Source: JAWLFY01 sp964462125
GTDB taxonomy: Bacteria > Planctomycetota > Planctomycetia > Pirellulales > Pirellulaceae
Assembly (NCBI GenBank): GCA_964462125.1
Contig: CAYWXT010000149.1
Location: forward strand, 1 to 13,677
Length of the DNA stretch: 13,677 nt
Direction of reading: 5' to 3'
The translations under genes were made by a program, and so were the position numbers. The notes under the pieces are model-generated. The model saw only the letters and a list, made by a program, of their open reading frames with translations, had not been told where the DNA came from and did not search any database. Of this stretch, positions 1 through 6,523 are shown piece by piece. Numbering within the stretch: position 1 is the stretch's first letter; each line of letters begins with the position of its first letter.

Positions 1-29
1 AAGGACCGCGCCGCATCTGCCGTGCTCAT
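1..29 (-). CDS. 5' end of an unidentified gene, cut by the window edge
   Basis: An ATG at 29-27 on the minus strand is preceded by GGGAG, with the GGAG core 8 bases from the ATG. This is one of the better ribosome binding sites in the window. Only nine full codons are inside (MSTADAARS), so the product cannot be identified. The gene lies 250 bases downstream of the vWA/glutaminase-like gene and in the same direction. MoxR AAA+ ATPases are usual partners of the DUF58/BatA genes and often have short polar N-termini of this sort. That identity is a guess from context only. A possible -10 box, TACAAT (59-54), lies just upstream without a recognisable -35. The reading frame is also open upstream of this ATG, so the start rests on the ribosome binding site. 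Confidence 0.45.
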
Positions 30-99
30 GACCGTCTCTCCCACTCGCCGCCAATTGTACGGTTCGAAACTCCTCACAGGCCATGATACCAAACCCACC

Positions 100-250
100 A
101 ACCCGCGCACGGGCAACCCGGAAAAGTACGTCCGGCTCGCCGAGCCGGACCGTCACCGCCCCCTCAACGTGCCACGCACGAAGCCGAAAAGCATGTCCGG
201 CTCGCCGAGCCGGACCGTCACCGCCCACTCGACCCGCGCACGCACGACGC
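100..250. repeat. Two tandem ~65-bp repeats, each with a 19-bp palindrome
   Basis: A palindrome with arms TCCGGCTCG and CGAGCCGGA around a central C occurs at 131-149 and again, identically, at 196-214. The surrounding sequence is shared too. The stretch from about 119 to 161 matches 184 to 226 with only a few differences, and the tails (about 162-183 and 227-248) are similar but diverged. The period is 65 bp. Read on the minus strand, each forms a strong GC hairpin followed within about six bases by TTTT. They lie 66 and 131 bases past the stop codon of the upstream gene. They could therefore act as weak terminators or be REP-like dispersed elements. The repeat itself is plainly visible; either role is inferred. 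Confidence 0.8.
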
Positions 251-279
251 ACAACCCGCAGCGACTTCGGACCAACTTC

Positions 280-2490
280 TCACACCAATCCCACCAACTT
301 GCGACCCACCCAAAACACGCCCAACAGACAAGTCAGGACGGCGAGCAGCGCCGGATGACTCCAGAGCTGAACGCGGCGGAGGGTCGGTTCCGGCTCGGGC
401 AGCGCGGTGACCGCCTGCAGCACTTGATCCACGTTGTCCACGTCCAGCACGCGTCCTCCGGTCACGTGCGCGATCTCCTCCAGCACCTCCGGCCGCGCCG
501 GTTGCCCCACCCGCTCGCCCAGTTCACCCTGCACAAAAAACGTCGACTCCAGCGTCGCACCGGTTTGCTCGCACGCCAACGTGACGCGATGTTCACCGGG
601 TTCCTCCAGTTGGTGCGTCGCCGTGTAAGCCCCCCACTGCTCACCGCTGGAGGTCAGGCGGACCGTCTGGCCTCGTCCTGATGGAGGGACGATCCGGGCG
701 GTCACATCGCCGCGCTGAACCGGTTCACCACCAGCATCCATCACCGTGGCCCGCAGGGCAACGTTCTTTCCCAACTGCGGCTGGTCAGGGGCGTGGTACA
801 GTCGCATTGTTTCCCCTTTGGCCATGTTGCGGGCATAAGCCATCCAACGCACGACCTGGCCCCAAAACCGGTAGTGGTAACGGTCCTCCACTCCCTTGCG
901 CCACCGCCATGCTCCGTCGGTGCCCATGAACAGCACCTTGCCAGCCCCAAAGGTCCGCGTGACCAACAATGGCAGCCGCCCATACGGGTTTGTCACGTCT
1001 TTGTGAACGGCGAGCACCTCACTGCCAGCGCGTGCTCGGATCACCGGTGCGTACCATTGGAATCCCGGCAGCCCATCCCAGACATCGAGGTTCTCTTCGT
1101 AAGTATCCGCCAAACGCGTCAGCAAGCTGCGGCGCCCCGCTTCGGTGAGCGCGAATTGGCTGGGCGTGCGTGATCCCCAACCATCGGGCTGGGCAGGATC
1201 CAGCACCACCGGCAGCAGATCGTCCAGTTCGGTGTCGAGCAACGACATCTGCCGGCCGTAAAGTCCCGGCAAGAACACCAAACCGCTGGCCTGATGCTCC
1301 ACCACCCCCTGCAGCAACCGGCACTGCTCGGCGGTCAGCTGCTCTTCACCCAGCCCGACGTCGCCGAGGAACACGACGTCGTACTGGCCAATTTCATCCA
1401 GTCCTTGGGGGAACTCCTTGATGTAGTCGACACTCCCGCCGCCGACCTTGCTCAACGTGGGATGGAACAACAGGCAATCGAGCTGCACCCCGGGATCGCG
1501 CGACAAGGCGTTCCGCAAGTAACGGTATTCCCAGCGCGGAAACGATTCGACAATCAACACCCGCAGTTGTTCTTCACGGATCGCGATCGGTGCGGAGAGC
1601 TCGTTGTTCTCCGGCAGTGTCTCTTCAGGGTGCGGCGGAATTTCCAGGGTCAACGTGTAGTCGCCGACGGTTTCCGGCTTCCACTCGACGAACTCGTGGG
1701 TCCGTCCCATCGGAGCGATCCGGATCTCCTTGTTGACCGCTTCGCCGTCGGAGGTCCGGAGGGTGACGGTGGTGTCATAGTCACGGGGGAGCGAACTGTC
1801 GATCGTGAAGGGGATGCGAACCGCTTTTCCGACCACGCCGAAGGTCGGTGCGTCGAGACTCAACAGCTCCACATCGGGGAGCTTCACAGGACTGCCGACC
1901 GGGACAACAAAGACCGGGACCCCCCGCAACCGCAATCGGGAAGCCGCCTGCACCGGCGGCGGCCCCTCGTTCCAATCACCATCGGAAAGCATCACCACCC
2001 CGCGCAGGTTCGCTTCCTCCTGCAGCAGACGGGCCAGCGGTGCGTAGAGGTCCGTCGTCGCCTCGTCGTCCGCCGCCGGGAAGGACTGCAACCGCAGATC
2101 CAGCTGTTCCTGCAGCGGATCCCAGAAGGAAGCTTCCGTCAGTGGTTCGATCGCCTGATGACGAGAACGGAGCGACGAGGAGGTTCGTGCCGCCTCCGGT
2201 TCCGCGTTCGTCACGTCTTGCGTTTCCATGCTGGGAGAGACGTCCCACACAACAGCGAGTGACGGTCGCTGCTGCGGCCGGTACTCCTCCACCCACTCCG
2301 GTTGGTTCAGCATCCAGACGCCGAGCGCCACGGCGGTGAGTCGCAACAGCTCGAGACCTCCGACACCCCGGTGCCAACCACTCCGCCGCCACGCCACCCA
2401 ACCCAGCGCTGCGGTGATCAACACCACCACCAACGAAAAGGCGAGCGACCAGGGGGTCCAAAGCAGTGTCAGCATCCGCGAGCTATCCAT
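280..2490 (-). CDS. Large membrane protein with vWA and glutamine amidotransferase-like domains
   Basis: The product is 736 residues from ATG 2490. An in-frame TTG six bases earlier is rejected because AGGA sits 6 bases before the ATG but directly abuts the TTG. Two N-terminal membrane segments (about 13-34 and 48-62) lead into a von Willebrand A-like domain with a metal-site motif, D83-V-S-P-S87, and a matching SDGDWN at 169-174. A beta-rich region (about 205-300) follows. Next comes a glutamine amidotransferase-like Rossmann domain (about 308-525) with the typical SFPRWEYRYLRNAL at 316-329. No catalytic Cys-His-Glu triad was identified. A second beta-rich region (about 565-655) and a C-terminal membrane helix (about 711-730) complete the protein. 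The bulk probably lies outside the cytoplasmic membrane. It is the third gene of the DUF58/BatA cluster, 162 bases after the BatA-domain gene. The family has no firmly established function. Metal-dependent protein binding or assembly at the envelope is an inference. Confidence 0.85.
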   Translation of the reverse strand: MDSSRMLTLLWTPWSLAFSLVVVLITAALGWVAWRRSGWHRGVGGLELLRLTAVALGVWMLNQPEWVEEYRPQQRPSLAVVWDVSPSMETQDVTNAEPEAARTSSSLRSRHQAIEPLTEASFWDPLQEQLDLRLQSFPAADDEATTDLYAPLARLLQEEANLRGVVMLSDGDWNEGPPPVQAASRLRLRGVPVFVVPVGSPVKLPDVELLSLDAPTFGVVGKAVRIPFTIDSSLPRDYDTTVTLRTSDGEAVNKEIRIAPMGRTHEFVEWKPETVGDYTLTLEIPPHPEETLPENNELSAPIAIREEQLRVLIVESFPRWEYRYLRNALSRDPGVQLDCLLFHPTLSKVGGGSVDYIKEFPQGLDEIGQYDVVFLGDVGLGEEQLTAEQCRLLQGVVEHQASGLVFLPGLYGRQMSLLDTELDDLLPVVLDPAQPDGWGSRTPSQFALTEAGRRSLLTRLADTYEENLDVWDGLPGFQWYAPVIRARAGSEVLAVHKDVTNPYGRLPLLVTRTFGAGKVLFMGTDGAWRWRKGVEDRYHYRFWGQVVRWMAYARNMAKGETMRLYHAPDQPQLGKNVALRATVMDAGGEPVQRGDVTARIVPPSGRGQTVRLTSSGEQWGAYTATHQLEEPGEHRVTLACEQTGATLESTFFVQGELGERVGQPARPEVLEEIAHVTGGRVLDVDNVDQVLQAVTALPEPEPTLRRVQLWSHPALLAVLTCLLGVFWVGRKLVGLV

Positions 2491-2546
2491 GGCCAATCCT
2501 GTGTCGATCTTTTCTTGTGTCCCTCACTCTCGTTGTCCTCCTCACG

Positions 2547-2563
2547 GCCACGCTCGGCGTGGC
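2547..2563. other. Small inverted repeat between the BatA and vWA genes
   Basis: The sequence GCCACGC-TCG-GCGTGGC gives a perfect 7-bp stem with a 3-base loop. It lies in the 162-base gap between the BatA-domain gene and the vWA/glutaminase-like gene. No T-tract follows on either strand, so it is not a convincing terminator. It could affect mRNA processing between the two cistrons, or have no role. Confidence 0.35.
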
Positions 2564-2622
2564 AGCGAATTTCCGCCCGCTCCGCGAGCACCGGCAAGCA
2601 GCAGCGAGCCGACGACACGACG

Positions 2623-2674
2623 ACAGACTGGCTGCCTATGCTGGGTGGGCCTCTACAGGCTGGCAGCCTGTGCT
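2623..2674. repeat. Two copies of a 20-bp unit at the 3' end of the BatA-domain gene
   Basis: Two direct copies (2623-2642 and 2655-2674) agree at 17 of 20 positions and are spaced 32 bases apart start to start. The second contains a perfect hairpin, CAGGCT-GGC-AGCCTG (2656-2670). The first has lost much of the pairing. From memory, AGGCTGGnAGCCTGTGCTAC-type units are scattered through Rhodopirellula-like genomes, but this was not checked. The second copy lies inside the end of the BatA-domain gene. It encodes the last six residues and the first base of its TAG stop codon. Confidence 0.65.
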
Positions 2675-4716
2675 ACGGTTTGGCGGCGGGGGAGCGACAG
2701 GCCGGCTTCAATAATCATCGCCGAAATCATTGCGATCACGAACAGCCGCCACACCTCCTGGACCAACCCGCCATCACGCCCCGCTGCGGCATCGAAGCGA
2801 ATGAAGTCCAAATCGCCAAACAACGACTCCAAGCGGTCGTCCTGCACCCGCGCCGGATCGTCCTCCTCCACCGGCCGATTGACCGCCACCAACCGTTCGC
2901 CATCGGCATACACGCCCGGCTGGTAAGGATACTCGCTGGACAAGACCTCCTCGGCCCCGACCAGTGGTTGCCAAGCGGCGGTCTTGTCGACTGCGTTTGT
3001 CATGCCCTCGCCCGTTTCCTCGTCCATCTCAGCGGCATCATCGGCGGTGCGGGCTGCGCCGCTGCGAAGTGCCTGCTTGCCGGCACTGACCTGATGCGTA
3101 TGTCCCAGCGCCTCGCTGCCGGCCCGAAGTGCCCGCTGGACCATCACATAAAAGACAACCCCATCAGCCGCGAGCGATGAGTGCTCTGCCATCGGCGTGG
3201 TCGCGCAAAAGTACGCCGTGCCGCGGCCCTGCAGAACCCGCCCGAGCAATGCGTCACCGCCGCCGAGTGTTGCCAAGGGGGTGAAGTCGCCGGACATCGT
3301 CATTCGCTGCCGCAATTCGATCTGACCGACCGGCAATGCCGCTCCACTGGCCGTGTTGGTCAGCAGGTCCTGGTCCGCTCGCCACGTCTCGATCCGTTCC
3401 GATTCGGCATCGTTGATCCAACGCTGCCACTGGACGCCCAAGAAACGACTCTCGGCAGCGTTCGCTGTGGGGAAGAATATCGCCTGTCCACCCCGGGCGA
3501 GAAACGTTTCCACTTCGTCCGCCGCCTCCCCCTCCGGCAGCTGTCCATGCCACAACAGAAGCGAGACTTCCTCCCAGGGAACCGCGGCGACCTGCGCGCG
3601 CGAGGCGATCTCAGCCGTTGCCGTCACTTGCGGATCCGGTGACGCTGTTGCGGCCAGTTGCATCAACTCGGCGACCTCCGCCCGCTCGGCCACGATCACC
3701 GTGTGCCGAGGTGAAGGTTCATCGAAGACGAAGTAGAACTCGTTGTCAGCCGGATTGGAATCGGCGGGAAGCGAAACCACTCCCCAGCCCCGTTGCTGTC
3801 CGCGCGGCAGGGCGATGCGGTGATCCTGGAGCTCCGCCCGCGACCCGATGAGTTCCATGGGAACGACCGATCGTGTCCCTTCGATTTCGATCACCACCGG
3901 TACTTCCTGCCGCACATCGGACTCCCCGTGCCGGGTCAGTTGCAGCGACAATCGCAGCTCGGCTCCCTCGCTGGACTCAACGCGACGGGCGTCAGTCACC
4001 CGAACCGCGATGTTGTCAGGAGCCGTTTCGGGAAACGCGAGCAAGTGGAAACGCACCCCCTGCGGAAGACTTTGAAAATCGTCACGCAAGGTCTGCCAAC
4101 GTGGACTGTCCGGGTTCCAGTCTGCCACCTGCAGGTCCGAAGCCATCCAGATGTCGGTGCTGCCCGGCCGATTGGCGCGGATGTAATCCCGAGCTGCAGA
4201 CAACATGGCTGGCAAATCCGCGGAGCTGCCGGAAGGGGCGACCGCGGAGAGTTCCGATAGCGACTCGATCGCTTCCATCTCCTGCGGCTCGGTCCGCGCG
4301 CTGTCGATTACCCCCCACCGCGAAGCTCCCAGCGTCCGCAGCGTCTCGACCAATTGACCGGCTGCCCGAGAGAGTTTGGAAAGGTTGGTGCCCGCGTCAT
4401 GCTGCTGCATACTGGGGGACCGATCCAGCAACACCAGCGTCGTTTCACTGCGGCTGCCGGCGGTCAGCCCAAACCAGCCACTGGAAAGCGGACGACTGAC
4501 CGCCAACACCAGTCCAGCGATCACGGCGACGCGAAACAATAAAATCAACCACTGCCGCAATCGAGCGTAGCCCCGCGACATGCGATTGGCGGCGAGCAGG
4601 AACATCATCGCGGCCCAACGCGTTGATTGATAACGCCGCTGGTTGATCAGGTGGATGATCACCGGCAGCGCGATCAGCGGCAGGGCCGCCAACATCCAGG
4701 GCTGCAAAAAACTCAT
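2653..4716 (-). CDS. BatA-domain membrane protein with vWA-like domain
   Basis: This 687-residue protein starts with the BatA N-terminal module: a membrane helix (about 7-24), the basic stretch NQRRYQSTRW, and a second helix (about 56-76). A von Willebrand A-like domain follows, with D98-R-S-P-S102 as a metal-site motif and a matching SDLQVADWN around 193-201. The middle part (about 210-330) is beta-rich. Residues about 335-550 look like a degenerate Rossmann or amidotransferase-like domain. A single helix (about 656-675) anchors the C-terminus, so the bulk is probably extracytoplasmic. The ATG overlaps the DUF58 stop codon by 4 bases (ATGA), which implies translational coupling. In known MoxR/DUF58/BatA systems, such proteins are thought to act with an AAA+ chaperone on envelope or metal-enzyme complexes. 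The target here is unknown. The last residues, AQAASL, come from a repeat element and are probably not functional. Confidence 0.88.
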   Translation of the reverse strand: MSFLQPWMLAALPLIALPVIIHLINQRRYQSTRWAAMMFLLAANRMSRGYARLRQWLILLFRVAVIAGLVLAVSRPLSSGWFGLTAGSRSETTLVLLDRSPSMQQHDAGTNLSKLSRAAGQLVETLRTLGASRWGVIDSARTEPQEMEAIESLSELSAVAPSGSSADLPAMLSAARDYIRANRPGSTDIWMASDLQVADWNPDSPRWQTLRDDFQSLPQGVRFHLLAFPETAPDNIAVRVTDARRVESSEGAELRLSLQLTRHGESDVRQEVPVVIEIEGTRSVVPMELIGSRAELQDHRIALPRGQQRGWGVVSLPADSNPADNEFYFVFDEPSPRHTVIVAERAEVAELMQLAATASPDPQVTATAEIASRAQVAAVPWEEVSLLLWHGQLPEGEAADEVETFLARGGQAIFFPTANAAESRFLGVQWQRWINDAESERIETWRADQDLLTNTASGAALPVGQIELRQRMTMSGDFTPLATLGGGDALLGRVLQGRGTAYFCATTPMAEHSSLAADGVVFYVMVQRALRAGSEALGHTHQVSAGKQALRSGAARTADDAAEMDEETGEGMTNAVDKTAAWQPLVGAEEVLSSEYPYQPGVYADGERLVAVNRPVEEDDPARVQDDRLESLFGDLDFIRFDAAAGRDGGLVQEVWRLFVIAMISAMIIEAGLSLPRRQTVAQAASL

Positions 4717-5624
4717 CGCACACCCCGTGTCCGCCTGCGGCCGACGAGAAAACGGGTCAGCACTCGTTCGTATCCCTCGTCCGTCCGCACGCGGTGGTAA
4801 TCGATCGCTTGCTCTTGAACCACCGTCGTCATCGCTTCCAAGTACTCCGCCAACGCACGTTGGTATCGGTCAGCAATTACATTGGGCTCCGCAAAGACCG
4901 CAGGCCCTCCCTCCATGTCCAAGAACCGCATCGGGCGTTGAAAACGAAATTCAATCTCTTGAGGGTCGAGCAGATGGAATGCCGCCACGTCATGCTTGCG
5001 GAAACGCAAATGATCGAAACAGCTTCGCAGCTCTTCGGTCGGCAAAAACAAATCCGACAAAATCACGATCAACGCCCGCTGGCGTGTCGTCTCGGCCAAT
5101 TCATGCAGCACGCTGGCCAGTTGCGTCGGGCCGCGGGCTTGTGTCGCTTCCAGGACATCAAAGAGATGTGTCAAATGCGCTGGGTTGCGACGCGGAGGGA
5201 TGCTCTGCACGATCCCTTCGGCGACACAGCTCAGTCCGACGGCGTCTCCCTGTTGGATCGCCAAATAGCTCAGCGCCCCGGCAAGCCGCCGAGCATATTC
5301 CAACTTGGTGGTCTCCCCAGAGCCATATTCCATCGAGCCGCTGGTGTCCAGCACCACGCAACAGCGGAGATTCGTGTCCGCTTCGAACTCCTTGACATAA
5401 AACCGGTCTGAGCGTCCATAGGCTCGCCAATCCAAGCGGCGCAGGTCGTCGCCGGGGACATACTTGCGATACTCTGCGAACTCCACACTCGCCCCCCGAT
5501 GCGGGCTGGCGTGCCGTCCAGAAACATTCCCCTGCATCGGCCGGCGGGCAAACAGCGGCAGCCCACCCAACCGAGCCAACACGCCAGGGTCAAGAAAGGT
5601 TCGCGCACGGTGATCGGGGATCAT
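4713..5624 (-). CDS. DUF58 domain-containing protein
   Basis: The product is a 303-residue soluble-looking protein with the DUF58 signature. GRHASPHRGASVEFAEYR at 36-53 is followed by PGDDLRRLDWRAYGRSDR (57-74) and then a von Willebrand A-like core starting VLDTSGSM (91-98), whose D93-T-S-G-S97 is the metal-ion site. No membrane segment is evident. The family partners with MoxR AAA+ ATPases and BatA/vWA proteins, and this gene heads such a cluster. No MoxR gene lies upstream, where it is usually found. GGA 7 bases before ATG 5624 supports the start. Overlap with the next gene is 4 bases. A TACAAT box at 5673-5668 is the only promoter hint in the upstream gap and has no clear -35. The biochemical role of DUF58 is not settled. 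Confidence 0.92.
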   Translation of the reverse strand: MIPDHRARTFLDPGVLARLGGLPLFARRPMQGNVSGRHASPHRGASVEFAEYRKYVPGDDLRRLDWRAYGRSDRFYVKEFEADTNLRCCVVLDTSGSMEYGSGETTKLEYARRLAGALSYLAIQQGDAVGLSCVAEGIVQSIPPRRNPAHLTHLFDVLEATQARGPTQLASVLHELAETTRQRALIVILSDLFLPTEELRSCFDHLRFRKHDVAAFHLLDPQEIEFRFQRPMRFLDMEGGPAVFAEPNVIADRYQRALAEYLEAMTTVVQEQAIDYHRVRTDEGYERVLTRFLVGRRRTRGVR

Positions 5625-5920
5625 TCAACGTCCATTTGCAATTACCAACGGGCGACGAGACACTCCGATTGTACCGAGAACCCGGCGTGGGGTGGACGTC
5701 GAGTTGCCAGCGACGGCCCTCGCCGCACTATCCGGCGTGTAGGACGCAACGTTGGAGCGGAACGACACCAGTGATAGACTGCTTCAATTTCAGTTGCAGA
5801 ATCGCCCCCCGACCGTGTGGAGGCTGTTGGATCAAGGACCAACGCGACGTGAATACGGAGCCGCCTCCCTTCCGACCGCGAAACAGTCTTCCTGCTTCCT
5901 CGGCGAAGTGAACGTTTGCT
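5625..5920. other. Divergent intergenic region between DUF58 and Uma2 genes
   Basis: These 296 bases must hold the promoters for both the leftward DUF58 cluster and the rightward Uma2 gene. A minus-strand TACAAT (5673-5668) could be a -10 box for DUF58. A plus-strand TTGGAG (5752-5757) and TAGACT (5775-5780), 17 bases apart, are a weak candidate for Uma2. No repeats, strong hairpins or plausible small genes were found. Confidence 0.5.
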
Positions 5921-6523
5921 ATGAGCACCGCGCCCCATTTCCAGCCGGTTTCCGTTCGTGATTACCTCGAAGGCGAGCGGGTTGCCCGGCGAAAGCATGA
6001 GTACGTTGACGGCGTCGTCTACGCGATGGTCGGCGGGACCGTGGCCCACAGCCGGATCGCTTCCAATGCCACGGTCGCCCTCGGAACGCAGCTTCGCTCA
6101 CTGCGCTGCCAGGTCTTCAACTCCGATATCAAGATCCGCGTCCGCCAAGCTCACGGGACTCGGTTTTACTATCCCGACCTGTCGGTCGTCTGCCAGCCCA
6201 ACCCACCGAGCGATCTGTACCACGACGCGCCGGTGGTGATCATCGAGATTCTTTCCGAGTCGACGCGTCGATTCGATGAGCATGAGAAGCGGGAGGCTTA
6301 CCTGTCGATCGATTCGCTCGCGGTGTACATCCTGGTCGAACAGGCCTCCGCTGCAGCATTGGTTTTTCGCCGTGGAGAGAACGGCTTTCAGCGCGAAACC
6401 TACGCTGGCCGCGATGCGGTGATCCCACTCGCCGAGATCGGTTGCCAACTCGCCCTGACCGATCTGTACGAAAACGTCGAGTTCCCGCCGCCGGGGTCGG
6501 ATGATGAAGAGGACGAGACTTAG
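5921..6523 (+). CDS. Uma2 family endonuclease (DUF820, PD-(D/E)XK fold)
   Basis: At 200 residues the protein is normal length for the Uma2/DUF820 family of putative restriction-endonuclease-like proteins. An N-terminal segment, HEYVDGVVYAMVGGTVAHSR (26-45), matches the family's entry motif. The predicted catalytic acidic residues are D86 in FYYPDLSVV and E109 in VVIIEILSEST. K123 and Y127 follow in the conserved HEKREAYLSI stretch, and VYILVE (135-140) is the usual core strand. An acidic tail (SDDEEDET) ends the protein. It is the only complete plus-strand gene and stands alone, with no methylase or antitoxin beside it. Its TAG stop overlaps the TAA of the oppositely oriented M56 gene. Ribosome binding is weak (GAAG 10 bases upstream). 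Family members are common as orphans in cyanobacteria and planctomycetes, and their natural role is unknown. Confidence 0.92.
   Translation: MSTAPHFQPVSVRDYLEGERVARRKHEYVDGVVYAMVGGTVAHSRIASNATVALGTQLRSLRCQVFNSDIKIRVRQAHGTRFYYPDLSVVCQPNPPSDLYHDAPVVIIEILSESTRRFDEHEKREAYLSIDSLAVYILVEQASAAALVFRRGENGFQRETYAGRDAVIPLAEIGCQLALTDLYENVEFPPPGSDDEEDET

Noticed and set aside
8..279. CRISPR-like array suggested by the repeated palindrome
   Set aside because: There are only two units, the spacers are similar to each other rather than unique, and no cas genes are nearby.
1294..2262. 322-residue plus-strand frame antisense to the vWA/glutaminase-like gene
   Set aside because: Long antisense frames are expected in GC-rich coding DNA. 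The composition is Arg/Gln-rich, no family was recognised, and the opposite strand has clear domain motifs.
2466..2714. Plus-strand frame with a signal-peptide-like stretch (RSFLVSLTLVVLLTATLG)
   Set aside because: It overlaps the ends of two well-supported minus-strand genes, and its later part is a translation of the 20-bp repeat unit. A hydrophobic run alone is not enough to call a gene here.
5668..5673. TACAAT preceded by G here and at 59-54, both followed by YGG and both upstream of minus-strand starts
   Set aside because: It could be a shared -10 element, but neither copy has a matching -35 and the flanking match is only a few bases. Two occurrences of so short a motif may be chance.
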